Below, piece after piece: positions 8,901-18,075 of a DNA stretch of 34,906 nt. The position numbers and the translations under genes were made by a program. Numbering within the stretch: position 1 is the stretch's first letter; each line of letters begins with the position of its first letter. The notes beneath the pieces were generated by a model. The model was not told where the DNA came from. It saw only the letters and a list, made by a program, of their open reading frames with translations, and ran no database searches. Source of the DNA: Paenibacillus sp. HGH0039 (GTDB lineage: Bacteria; Bacillota; Bacilli; Paenibacillales; NBRC-103111); NCBI RefSeq assembly GCF_000411255.1, contig NZ_KE150413.1, positions 126,215 to 161,120 on the forward strand. Reading direction: 5' to 3'.

Positions 8901-11435
8901 CTGTCCCAGAAAGCGGCTACGCGTGAGAGTATGGCTTATCTCCAGCAGCGGACTTTGGTGGTGTGGGCGCAGGACCAGTCCGCTCAAGCGGATAAAACCG
9001 TGTCCCTGCACAACCTGATTACGGGCGGAGCGAACGGTATCGTGACGGATGCGCCGGAAGCGGCTATCGGGGCGCTGAAGCTGTATTCCAACGGAACGAC
9101 TCTGATTCGTAAACCGTATATTATCGGCCACCGGGGCATTCCTTCCGAGGCTCCGGAGAATACCATCGAAAGCAATGCGCTCTCCCTCGAATACGGAGCC
9201 GATTTTATCGAAAACGATATGTACTTGACCAAAGACGGCCATCTTGTCATCGTTCATGATTCGGTCTTAGAAAACACGACGAACGGTAAAGGCAAAGTCG
9301 AAGACTTTACCCTCGCCGAGCTCAAAAAGCTCAACGCGAACAAACCATTCCCGACCGGGTATCCCGATGTGAAAATACCGACACTGGATGAACAGATCGA
9401 CCTGGCCAGATCCAAGGGCCGCATGGTAATGGCCGAAATTAAAACCAGTACCCCGGCGGCAGTCGATGCTTTTGTAAGAATCATCAAGGAAAAGAAAGCC
9501 GAAGACCTCGTCGATGCGATGTCCTTCGACACGAATCAACTGAAGCGGCTTGCCGAGCTGATGCCCGAAATGCCTTCGGGTCTGCTGACAAGCGGCTATG
9601 CCAACGAAGCCAATGTCAACAAATCGCTGAGGGAAACGCTCAAGGTGCTTCAGCCTTTGAACGCGACGTTCAACACGAGTTACAGCGGACTCGGTAAAAA
9701 TTTCATGGAAGCCGCCAAACACCGGGGCGTAATCATTTCTCCATGGACATTCAACAACAAGAACGATTTTATTAAGTTTTTCGGGCTTGGGGCCTTCGGC
9801 ATTACGACCGATTATGCGTCTTGGTCCGCAGATTGGGCCGCCTCGGTTAAACCGGGAAAGAACTCGTACAGCCTGTCTCCGGGCGAAAAAGCGACACTCT
9901 CCTTGGAAGTGGAATCCTATAGAGGGACGAAAACGAACACCGCACCGGATATCGTCCTGCTGGACGGACAGGATGTCGTGGACGTAAGCGGCAGCCAAAT
10001 CACAGGCAAAAAAGCGGGAAAAGCCCATGCTCTCCTGCGGTACACGGCTTCTATCGATGCCGCTAACAAGTACGACCTCTACACTCAGCCGGTTACGCTG
10101 GAAGTAAAAGGCGGCAGCAGCGGAAACGATGGAGGCAGCAGCGGTGGCGACAATGGAAGCGAAGGAAATAACGGAAACAACGGCAATAACGGCAATAACG
10201 GCAATAACGGCAATAACGGCAATAACGGCAATAACGGCAATAACGGCAATAACGGTAACAATGGCGGTTCTGCCGGGAAGGTGACGGCCACCGAAGGTAA
10301 AGTGGACGCTTCTGCTCTGCGAGAAGCGCTCAAAACCCACTCGACCGTAGAAATCGCCTACACGGGCGACACGGTCGAAATCCCGGCGTCCGCATTGATG
10401 GACGTCCCTCAAGGCAGCCGGACACTCGTCATCGCGGGTCCGGTAGGCAAGTACACCGTACAGCTCGCGGATTTGAAGCTGGACGAAGCTGCGCGCAAGC
10501 TGGGAGGCGAAAGCCGCAGCATGAACGTGCGCTACACCCTCCGCTATGCGGCGGACAGCGATGCGGCCGCAATCGGAGCGGCCGTGAAAGCGGCAGGTTT
10601 GCAGGCGGCTGGAACCCCGGTGCAGCTCGAAATCGCCGCAAAGGCCCAGTCCGGCGGCTCTGCGGCGCTGGAGACGCAGGGACAGCTGGAGCTGACCCTG
10701 GACGGGACTTTCGACGCGAAGAGAGCGACAGGCGTGCGCGCTTACCCGAATGAGAAGACAATCTCATTCGCGCCATCCCTCTTCGCACCGGCAGGCACGG
10801 CTAAGACGACCGTGACGTTTAAGCGCAGCGGCAGCGGCTTCTACGCGGTCGTAAGCGGCGCGCCGGTCTTCGCCGACATGGCCGGCCACTGGGCGCAGGC
10901 CGATGTCGAGCTGCTTGCGGCGAAGCTCGTCGTGGAAGGCAGCGGCGGCGGACGGTTCGACGCCGAGCGCAGCGTTACGCGCGCCGAGTTCGCGGCGCTG
11001 CTTGTCCGGGCGCTCGGCCTGCCGGAAGCGGCCGGGCCGGCAGCCTTCGGCGACGTCGGCTCCGCCGACTGGTTCGCCGGAGATGTGGCCGCTGCGGCGG
11101 CTGCGGGTCTGATCGGCGGCTATGAGGACGGCTCGTTCCGTCCGCAGCGCCCGATCACCCGCGAGGAGCAGGCGGCCATGCTCGTCCGCGCCCTGCCTTA
11201 TGCGGGCGCGGCATCCGCTGCGGCGGTCACGAAGCCGCAACAGGAAGAGATTCTTGCCCGGTACACCGATTCGGGCAAGATCGGCTGGGCGCAGGCGGAA
11301 GTAGCCGCAGCCGTTCATGCCGGTCTCATGAACGGCATGACGGACGGCACGCTGGCGCCGGAAGGCGAAGCGACCCGCGCTCAGTCCGCGGTGATGCTGC
11401 GGCGGTTCCTTGTCACCGCCGGCTTCATCAACTAA
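5952..11435 (+). CDS. Giant S-layer-anchored glycerophosphodiester phosphodiesterase (CBM9-like / Ig-like / pseudo-GDPD / GDPD / 3x SLH)
   Basis: This is a secreted cell-surface protein of 1827 residues. In order: signal peptide about 1-32; CBM9-like module about 41-235; LamG-like sandwich about 254-450; Ig-like (Big) domain about 452-540; a second sandwich module about 634-822; a GDPD-like barrel without the catalytic motif, about 831-1045; and an intact GDPD barrel about 1057-1300. The intact barrel has HRG at 1060 followed by APENT, the FIENDMYLTKDG segment and VHD. An Ig-like module, a Gly-Asn-Asn linker (about 1410-1435), an unassigned domain (about 1445-1630) and three SLH repeats (1640 to the end) follow. 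The GDPD family hydrolyses glycerophosphodiesters to glycerol-3-phosphate and an alcohol. SLH repeats tether proteins to secondary cell-wall polymer. The start is ATG 5952, supported by GAAAGGA and the signal peptide; the frame is open back to 5826. The gene stands alone and ends at a strong terminator. Confidence 0.93.
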   Translation: MRRFSRFLSLFLTAALLCGTAPLGLFDAAAYAADPGRKALDVRKTLTPPVIDGRLDESLWNLSETMNVRTGEGTFKNARFGLLWDNKYLYIGVKAEDDTLVPSGTGYWFEQDNINFFFDPTLHQSAPFAADDMQVGFVYKPGSTPEFHFGAALGNHSGKDEKKILRAVGTEQGGWTLETAIPWDMLRFDPGLQKQLGFEIGVTDRYEADTSKQRTSYWSAFNSKSFWNDTAGYGILNLKDENPVSAQIDPVLLQDHFDGYAPGQIPAGWISDVNAGSSPFTVVQDTYGNGRMAFDGKTSGQQARISAPVQWDDYIVEADMRFEEVLNDARWAALMFRGAADGKNPYNQMAVRRNGTFELAYRMPNNNWASPTPVSGMWKPLEFNKDYTLKVRAVGNNVKEYIKAKDEADFTLLMDQNFSSNLLEKGKVGFQADQSKVSFDNLKVTRVTADRLDVTLPGTLEALTGPATVTGSVYYSDGVTEVPAQDAIRLYSSDETIVKIVNNQLYPVKAGKASVKAVYANAETAREITVTPSATGAQAVKLQHAEGYVLTDTGMKLDLNTLSFQAEFSDFSKGTLKGGDLLWKPAGQEVSTGNGTLQVNKKGAYPVTVQKDNASLTVMVIAKNPGEKEYTLYEENFDQTAEGTLPKDWTRKEGTTASAAAVKSGAFELNASAAPDNPSRVLLPEYLGLFGNYKIEADITHLSANDAARWHSIMFRIQNDNVPYYQMAVRQNAAAVNGVEFAERTPANEWNVMDRGSYTEAIDPAKMYRYTVKAYGDRVQEWIGDKLLVDTDNAGAYKKGRIGLQANGSRMKVDNIRVTLQQDALPPLPSERFVQVVEPETKISLAPTVVTELKSSADLVKLQGTSLPATAMLYVNGNLKITAPGGAEIGSLDDILGALNNKVIPAFYVRDEPSTDKLVEALKARGIEDAFIVSDKGELVKKARQAYPIIRGILDFRQAKADTNEDLMEIRRKTTVNLAKIALLSQKAATRESMAYLQQRTLVVWAQDQSAQADKTVSLHNLITGGANGIVTDAPEAAIGALKLYSNGTTLIRKPYIIGHRGIPSEAPENTIESNALSLEYGADFIENDMYLTKDGHLVIVHDSVLENTTNGKGKVEDFTLAELKKLNANKPFPTGYPDVKIPTLDEQIDLARSKGRMVMAEIKTSTPAAVDAFVRIIKEKKAEDLVDAMSFDTNQLKRLAELMPEMPSGLLTSGYANEANVNKSLRETLKVLQPLNATFNTSYSGLGKNFMEAAKHRGVIISPWTFNNKNDFIKFFGLGAFGITTDYASWSADWAASVKPGKNSYSLSPGEKATLSLEVESYRGTKTNTAPDIVLLDGQDVVDVSGSQITGKKAGKAHALLRYTASIDAANKYDLYTQPVTLEVKGGSSGNDGGSSGGDNGSEGNNGNNGNNGNNGNNGNNGNNGNNGNNGNNGNNGGSAGKVTATEGKVDASALREALKTHSTVEIAYTGDTVEIPASALMDVPQGSRTLVIAGPVGKYTVQLADLKLDEAARKLGGESRSMNVRYTLRYAADSDAAAIGAAVKAAGLQAAGTPVQLEIAAKAQSGGSAALETQGQLELTLDGTFDAKRATGVRAYPNEKTISFAPSLFAPAGTAKTTVTFKRSGSGFYAVVSGAPVFADMAGHWAQADVELLAAKLVVEGSGGGRFDAERSVTRAEFAALLVRALGLPEAAGPAAFGDVGSADWFAGDVAAAAAAGLIGGYEDGSFRPQRPITREEQAAMLVRALPYAGAASAAAVTKPQQEEILARYTDSGKIGWAQAEVAAAVHAGLMNGMTDGTLAPEGEATRAQSAVMLRRFLVTAGFIN
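10182..10253 (+). repeat. Eight perfect 9-bp repeats encoding a Gly-Asn-Asn linker
   Basis: GGCAATAAC is repeated eight times without change, flanked by degenerate copies on both sides. In frame it encodes Gly-Asn-Asn units forming a flexible spacer between the enzyme part and the C-terminal wall-anchoring part. The perfect identity points to recent slippage, so copy number probably varies between strains. Confidence 0.97.
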
Positions 11436-11457
11436 CGCAAGCGAAAGCACCGATCCC

Positions 11458-11490
11458 AAACCTGCGCAGAATTTCTGCGCAGGTTTTTTT
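11458..11490 (+). terminator. Strong intrinsic terminator after the SLH-GDPD gene
   Basis: A perfect 13-bp stem (11458-11470 with 11474-11486) has a 3-nt loop and runs into a T tract. It lies 22 nt after the stop codon. Confidence 0.93.
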
Positions 11491-11733
11491 ACATGCAAGG
11501 TTTTGCGCAGAGAGTGACGGGCTCCCTTCATGCAACGCCATACCGCACGAGGGGGCTGCCGGATGAGTTTGATCGGGGGCCATTTTATTTAAGGCTATGT
11601 TAAATTACAATGTTGATATTTTACATTTTCGAATACACTCCACCGAACGCAAGTCACTTAAACTTGGGCAAAGCTAAGTGGCGTGGCGTCAGTAACGATC
11701 AATATGTATACTGGTTGCCCGTAACAGTCAGAA

Positions 11734-12088
11734 GATGAAATTCTCTGGCGTTCTTAGAGTGGACGAATTCGAACGTCTAAGTTGGATGAAGCAATTGGTT
11801 TTCAGTTCATATTGCAAAAACGAAGGGCATAGAGCACTACCGCTTCAAGTCTGACGGAAACTTCGTGTAAAAAGCGTGTACTACATTCAGAAAGTATAAA
11901 GCTCCCGCAACCGTTTGAAACGCTGGATCGACCGCTTTAATGGCGTAGAAGCAAAGTGTTTGCAACATTACTGGGCGTTGTTCTGCTATTTAGACAGCAA
12001 GGAATATAAGAATACTGCACCGAATAAGAAGAAAATGCTAACTTTTTTTGCTGAATTAACAGCAAATTATAATTATAAGCAGATATAA
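11734..12088 (+). pseudogene. Decayed IS1595-family (ISXO2-like) transposase with internal deletion
   Basis: Pieces of one transposase can be read in different frames. ATG 11734 opens a segment containing DEFERLSWMKQL. A shifted frame then gives EHYRFKSDGNFV, as in the N-terminal zinc-ribbon region of these transposases, and runs into a stop. From 11876 a third stretch reads VYYIQKV, an in-frame stop, then NRLKRWIDRFNGVEAKCLQHYW and CYLDSKEYKNTAPNKKKMLTFF to a stop at 12086-12088. That last stretch matches the C-terminus of ISXO2-like transposases. The central catalytic DDE region is missing. The patch is more AT-rich than its surroundings. Terminal inverted repeats were not identified. Family is inferred from recalled motifs, not a search. 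Confidence 0.72.
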
Positions 12089-12103
12089 GTGGGAGGCAAC
12101 TAC

Positions 12104-12625
12104 ATGTCGCAAAAAGTTACTAATGATCAAACCCTATCCCAATTGATTGTACTTGGTGAGATTAAAGCAATATTTTATTCGATTGGTGAGGATTTTTGGT
12201 TGCGTGGAGGTTGGGCAATTGACTTTCTACTTGGTAAGATTACCAGACCGCATGAAGACCTCGATTTAGTCACATGGGTACAGTATCGAGAAAGTCTGGA
12301 ACGGGCACTTATAGAATCAGGTTTCGAAAGGATGCCTGTAAGTGATAGACAGACGGATTTCCGTAAGAGTAACGTGGATATTCAATTTCTTTATGTAACT
12401 CGATCAAGTGAAGGAAATATTATTCTGAATGGACTACCCGAATGGGTGTGGCGAGCAGATTCGCTTCCCTTGAAACAATTCAACCTGAACGGAATATCAG
12501 CATCCGTAATAAGCCCAAATCAATTGCTCGAAGAAAAGGTAGTGTACGAGCAAATCGGTCGAACGCTACGACCCAAAGATATCGAAAGTAAAAAAATACT
12601 TACCAGCATCATTGCAAAAGGTTAA
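12104..12625 (+). CDS. Nucleotidyltransferase, aminoglycoside/lincosamide adenylyltransferase-like
   Basis: This is a 173-residue soluble protein of the minimal nucleotidyltransferase fold. The diagnostic motif is clear: Gly-Gly-Trp-Ala-Ile-Asp (35-40), then about ten residues later HEDLDL (50-55). Asp52 and Asp54 are the likely metal-binding pair and Asp40 may assist. This arrangement is shared with ANT(2'')-type and Lnu-type antibiotic adenylyltransferases and with many uncharacterised relatives, so resistance is only a possibility. ATG 12104 has GGGAGG eight nt upstream; a GTG at 12089 overlaps that site and is less likely. The gene starts 15 nt after the transposase remnant and shares its low GC content, so acquisition by transfer is probable. 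Confidence 0.82.
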   Translation: MSQKVTNDQTLSQLIVLGEIKAIFYSIGEDFWLRGGWAIDFLLGKITRPHEDLDLVTWVQYRESLERALIESGFERMPVSDRQTDFRKSNVDIQFLYVTRSSEGNIILNGLPEWVWRADSLPLKQFNLNGISASVISPNQLLEEKVVYEQIGRTLRPKDIESKKILTSIIAKG

Positions 12626-12748
12626 TTATTATGTACTTAACCAGGAATAAATTTTTCATTTGACCGCCTTATCAGGAAGTCGGTTTGTTTTTGTAGGTCA
12701 AATAGCTCACTAATAACTCTGGTAAAACCGATAATTATAGGAGGATAA

Positions 12749-12789
12749 GCCTATTATTGATAGGCAACCTTTTTTACAAGGAAGGTTGC
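12749..12789. other. Overlapping hairpins upstream of the stalk-domain gene
   Basis: GCCTAT/ATAGGC (12749-12754 with 12760-12765, loop 5) is followed by AACCTTTTTT and resembles a small terminator. A second, mutually exclusive pairing is possible between 12764-12771 and 12782-12789 (8 bp, GCAACCTT with AAGGTTGC). It could be a terminator for the nucleotidyltransferase or a leader structure for the next gene. Confidence 0.4.
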
Positions 12790-12816
12790 TATTACGAAGA
12801 AAGGGGGATTTAAAAC

Positions 12817-13563
12817 GTGCTGAAAAAAACATCTTTCTTGGCGGCTCTTCTTTTGGCAATCGTCGTGGCAAGTTTCTCGGGGGCGGTAATGGCGAGAGAT
12901 TATCTTTTGCCCCACAGCACTTATATCGAGATCTGCGAAGAAGATCCCGGTGATCAGCTGTGCCAAAATTTCTGTGAAGACTTTCCGGACACGCCGGTTT
13001 GTTCCGGACAAGGAAGCGGAGGACAAGAGACGGAAGATAATGCCGTGGAGGCAAGACTCGATGTCCAGTTTAACCGGATGAACATCAAGGTGAACGGCAA
13101 AGAGTTCGTGGCGCCTAATATTTTGTATGAGGGGACTACATATTTGCCTATAAGGGATCTGGCTAACCTGCTCGGATTAAGCGTGAATTATTACGGGGCC
13201 GCCCAGACGGCCTACATCGGCCAACTGCCCGCCGGAGAAGTGCCCGACGAGGTTATCGACGAATGGGAGAAGCAGGGCTCGGATGAGAGTACGGATACGG
13301 ATGCGGCAGCCGGAACGCTCGTGCGGGGCGGCGGAACCATCGACGTTTATCTGGATCGTGTGCAGGTGAAGGTTCACGGGGAACGCATCGCCGCAAGTAC
13401 GTTTCTTTACGACGGGACGACGTATGTTCCGATGAGAGCCGCCTGCGACATTCTTGAGCTTCCGGTCAACTATTACGGCCCTTCGTCTACCGCTTACATC
13501 GGAAAAGTTCCCGCAGGTGAAGTGCCCAAGGCTGAAGTTGACAAGTGGATGTCCGGCAAATAA
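12817..13563 (+). CDS. Secreted protein with two copper-amine-oxidase-N-like stalk domains
   Basis: This is a 248-residue exported protein. The signal peptide covers about residues 1-26 (LLLAIVVASFSGAVMA). Next comes a Cys-containing acidic stretch (C39, C49, C53, C62 region) and two copies of the copper amine oxidase N-terminal-like (stalk) domain. Each repeat runs through a YEGTTYLPIRDLANLLGL or YDGTTYVPMRAACDILEL core, then VNYYG...TAYIG and PAGEVP. These domains are common on Paenibacillus surface proteins and are thought to be structural or wall-associated; there is no catalytic module. The start is GTG 12817 with AAGGGGGA eight nt upstream. It probably forms an operon with the DUF898 gene 43 nt downstream. 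Confidence 0.87.
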   Translation: MLKKTSFLAALLLAIVVASFSGAVMARDYLLPHSTYIEICEEDPGDQLCQNFCEDFPDTPVCSGQGSGGQETEDNAVEARLDVQFNRMNIKVNGKEFVAPNILYEGTTYLPIRDLANLLGLSVNYYGAAQTAYIGQLPAGEVPDEVIDEWEKQGSDESTDTDAAAGTLVRGGGTIDVYLDRVQVKVHGERIAASTFLYDGTTYVPMRAACDILELPVNYYGPSSTAYIGKVPAGEVPKAEVDKWMSGK

Positions 13564-13606
13564 ACGTTTTTCTAACTCAATATAAGAAGGGAAGATCCCA
13601 AAAGAC

Positions 13607-13978
13607 ATGGCCAATACGACGATCAACGTGACACTCCCGAAGGATTTCGATTTCGAGTCCAACCGGAAGCCGCAGGGCGGGGAATCTTATTTTGACGGAG
13701 GCCTGCTGGAATTGATAGGCCTGTATCTGCTTGGGGCCATCATCACAGGTCTAACGGCAGGGATTTGTTACCCGTGGAGCCTCGTCATCATTTACCGCTG
13801 GAAGATTGAGCATACGGTCATTGAAGGACGCCGTCTGCGCTTTGAAGGAACGGCGGTCGGACTTTTCGGTTCGTGGATCAAGTGGTTCCTGCTCGGCCTT
13901 GTCACGTTAGGCATTTATTTCTTCTGGGCGGGCATCAAGCTGGAGCAGTGGAAAACCAGGCACACGTATTTCCGGTAA
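13607..13978 (+). CDS. DUF898/YjgN-like membrane protein
   Basis: This is a 123-residue protein with two or three hydrophobic helices. After a polar N-terminus, the pattern YFDGGLLELIGLYLL...CYPWSLVIIYRWKIEHTVIEGRRLRFEG, then a repeat-like LVTLGIYFFWAGIKLEQWKTRHTYF, matches the YjgN/DUF898 repeat (TLGIY/CYPW followed by an aromatic-Arg-Trp helix). Length is short for YjgN, consistent with a single repeat unit. Function of the family is unknown. A purine-rich GAAGGGAAG lies about 12 nt before the ATG. It follows the stalk-domain gene and ends at a bidirectional terminator. Confidence 0.75.
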   Translation: MANTTINVTLPKDFDFESNRKPQGGESYFDGGLLELIGLYLLGAIITGLTAGICYPWSLVIIYRWKIEHTVIEGRRLRFEGTAVGLFGSWIKWFLLGLVTLGIYFFWAGIKLEQWKTRHTYFR

Positions 13979-14040
13979 AAAAAGAACAAGTACGCCGGGC
14001 GTTACCTCCCCGCCGTGCAGCAGCTTCCGAAAAAATTGAA

Positions 14041-14080
14041 AAACCGCAGTCGTCTCCTAAGGAGGACTGCGGTTTCTTTA
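14041..14080. terminator. Bidirectional terminator between the DUF898 gene and the M4 protease
   Basis: An 11-bp stem (14041-14051 with 14065-14075) encloses a CTCC-TAA-GGAG inner pairing. The T-rich tail is on the right and an A-rich flank on the left, so it can stop transcription in both directions. Confidence 0.85.
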
Positions 14081-14155
14081 TTACCGGCGGTGCGGGAGCC
14101 GCATGCTTCGCGGTCATGGCCCCGACGGACTACACTTTGAGGCTAAGCCGTTCGC

Positions 14156-15958
<1,803 letters not shown>

Positions 15959-15964
15959 AACTGT

Positions 15965-15993
15965 AGTATAGAATGGGCTCACACTCTTGTCAA
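15965..15993 (-). promoter_or_regulatory. Consensus sigma-A promoter of the M4 protease
   Basis: On the minus strand, TTGACA (15988-15993), a 17-nt spacer and TATACT (15965-15970) are present. The -35 is perfect and the -10 matches 5 of 6. Transcription should begin near 15958. Confidence 0.85.
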
Positions 15994-16075
15994 ACATTTT
16001 TTATAAAATTTAACTAAAATTGGCAATTTTGAACGATGGGATAGCCGTGAAAGGGGCGAAAGAAGGCAGTTGGAA

Positions 16076-16113
16076 TTGACCGAAGGTTATTGACCACGGG
16101 TATAATATTGACA
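16076..16113 (+). promoter_or_regulatory. Candidate promoter region of the GH13 glucosidase
   Basis: A perfect TATAAT (16101-16106) follows TTGACC (16076-16081) at a long 19-nt spacing. TTGAC occurs three times here (16076, 16090, 16108). If used, the mRNA has a leader of about 185 nt. No terminator or known riboswitch was recognised in 16114-16280. Confidence 0.4.
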
Positions 16114-16297
16114 GTGCCGTTCACACATCTGTCACGATTTACGCAATAAATATATTTTTTTATGATGAATCCGGAAAGACGTGGCCGGGGCGGCGCTTTA
16201 TTGAGCCAGGCATTCGGCGGCTTTTGAAGGGGTGGAGTGTCCCGGCGCCGAATTATAGATTTGGAAACCGACTTTTATCAGCGAGGAGTGCAAGCGC

Positions 16298-17917
16298 ATG
16301 CAAAAAACATGGTGGAAAGAAGCGGTTGTCTATCAAGTGTACTGGAGAAGTTTTTACGATACGGACGGAGACGGGTACGGGGATTTGGAAGGCGTTATCC
16401 GGAAACTGGATTATATAAAAGAGCTCGGTGCGGACGTAATCTGGCTCAATCCCATCTACGGATCGCCGGATGTCGATAACGGGTACGATATATCGGATTA
16501 CCGAACCGTAATGGCCAAGGCCGGCACGATGGAGACGTTCGAGAGGCTGCTCCGGGAAGTTCATGCCCGCGGCATGAAACTGATCATGGACCTGGTGGTC
16601 AACCACACGTCCGATCAGCACCCTTGGTTCACGGAAGCCCGCTCGTCGACAGATAACCCCAAGAGGGACTATTACATCTGGCGCCGGGAAGGGAACAACT
16701 GGAGATCCTATTTCACGCCTTCCGCTTGGGAATACGACGAACGGACGGGCGAGTATTATTTTCACTCCTTCGCAACGGAGCAGCCTGATCTAAACTGGGA
16801 AAATCCTCAGGTGCGCGAGGAAATTTACGAGATGATGCGCTTCTGGCTCGACAAAGGCATCGACGGCTTCCGGATGGACGTCATCAATCTGCTCGCGAAG
16901 CAGGCGGGTTTTCCCGATGCGGAGCATCCGGAGAATATCTCCTATCTGGGAAATAATTCGGGGATACACGAGTATTTGCAGGAAATGCACGAGCGGGTCC
17001 TGAAGCATTACGACGTTTTTACGGTCGGAGAAATCCCGTTTGTGACGCCGGAGGACGGCCTGCTTTATGTTGGCGAAGACCGCGGCGAGCTCAACACCCT
17101 GTTCCATTTCGAGGTTTGCGATTATATGGCTCACTGGGAGATGGACAAGTTCAAGGCGATTCAGAAAAGGTGGTATGACGGCATGTGGGGCCGGGGCTGG
17201 AACTCCCAGTTCCTGAACAACCATGACCATACCCGGCTTGTCACCCGGTTCGGCAACGACAAGGAGTACCGCGTACAATCGGCCAAATGCTTTGCCGTGC
17301 TGCTTCACACCCTTCCCGGAATGCCTTACGTCTACCAGGGGGAAGAGATCGGCATGACCGGAGTGCGGTTCGATTCGATCGAGGATTACAACGATATCGC
17401 GTTAAAGAACAAGTATAAGGAAGAGGTGGAAAAAGGCCGCGAGCCGCAGGAAGTTTTCCGGAGCCTGCTGCACCTGGCGAGAGACAATTCGAGAACTCCC
17501 GTGCAGTGGGACGGCTCGGCCAACGGCGGTTTTACGGAAGGCACCCCGTGGATCAAGGTGAACCCGAATTTCCGGGAAATCAATGTGGAGCAGGCGCTCG
17601 CCGATCCGGATTCCGTTTTTTACACGTATCAGAAGCTGATCCGTCTCCGCAAGGAAAACCCGGTGATGATCTACGGGACTTACGAGCCTCTTCTGGAAGA
17701 GGATGACCGGATTTACGCTTTCCTGCGCGAGTTGGACGGCGAGAAATGGCTGGTCCTGCTGAATATTTCCGATCAGAGTACGGTTTGCACGCTGCCGGGG
17801 TTCATAGCTTCGGCGGAAAAAGAGCTGATTCTTGCGAATTATGAGGGGAGCGGTCCGGACTGTTCTTCTTGCGAAATGAAGCCGTACGAGGCCCGGATTT
17901 ACCGGGTAAAGAATTAA
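16298..17917 (+). CDS. GH13 alpha-glucosidase (oligo-1,6-glucosidase type)
   Basis: This is a 539-residue intracellular glycoside hydrolase that should release glucose from the non-reducing end of isomalto- or malto-oligosaccharides. There is no signal peptide. The four GH13 regions are visible: DLVVNHTSDQHPWF; GFRMDVINLLAK with nucleophile Asp194; VGEIPF with acid/base Glu245; and FLNNHDHTR with Asp310. The opening WWKEAVVYQVYWRSFYDTDGDGYGDLEG is typical of the GH13_31 group (oligo-1,6-glucosidase, trehalose-6-phosphate hydrolase, sucrose isomerase). No phosphate-binding signature was recognised, so the plain glucosidase is preferred. AGGAG lies 9 nt before the ATG. No sugar transporter or regulator gene sits nearby. 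Confidence 0.94.
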   Translation: MQKTWWKEAVVYQVYWRSFYDTDGDGYGDLEGVIRKLDYIKELGADVIWLNPIYGSPDVDNGYDISDYRTVMAKAGTMETFERLLREVHARGMKLIMDLVVNHTSDQHPWFTEARSSTDNPKRDYYIWRREGNNWRSYFTPSAWEYDERTGEYYFHSFATEQPDLNWENPQVREEIYEMMRFWLDKGIDGFRMDVINLLAKQAGFPDAEHPENISYLGNNSGIHEYLQEMHERVLKHYDVFTVGEIPFVTPEDGLLYVGEDRGELNTLFHFEVCDYMAHWEMDKFKAIQKRWYDGMWGRGWNSQFLNNHDHTRLVTRFGNDKEYRVQSAKCFAVLLHTLPGMPYVYQGEEIGMTGVRFDSIEDYNDIALKNKYKEEVEKGREPQEVFRSLLHLARDNSRTPVQWDGSANGGFTEGTPWIKVNPNFREINVEQALADPDSVFYTYQKLIRLRKENPVMIYGTYEPLLEEDDRIYAFLRELDGEKWLVLLNISDQSTVCTLPGFIASAEKELILANYEGSGPDCSSCEMKPYEARIYRVKN

Positions 17918-18075
17918 CGAGGGATTGATACGGCGAGGGCGGTCGCTCCGCTGATCGTTCGCTTCCTTAATGATTGATTATCTTAAACAGGTTTCGGCCT
18001 GTCACGAAAACGCTCCTTCCTTTGTTTAGTAAGGGAAAGAATCCCGCTTAGGGAACTCGTACAGGAGGGCTGGAG

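Noticed and set aside
10182-10253. CRISPR-like appearance of regularly repeated units
   Set aside because: There are no spacers; it is a contiguous 9-bp coding repeat within a protein linker. No CRISPR array was found in the window.
16255-16275. A catabolite-responsive-element-like stretch before the GH13 gene
   Set aside because: It has a TGGAAA start, but the central CG pair is misplaced by one base and the right half does not fit.
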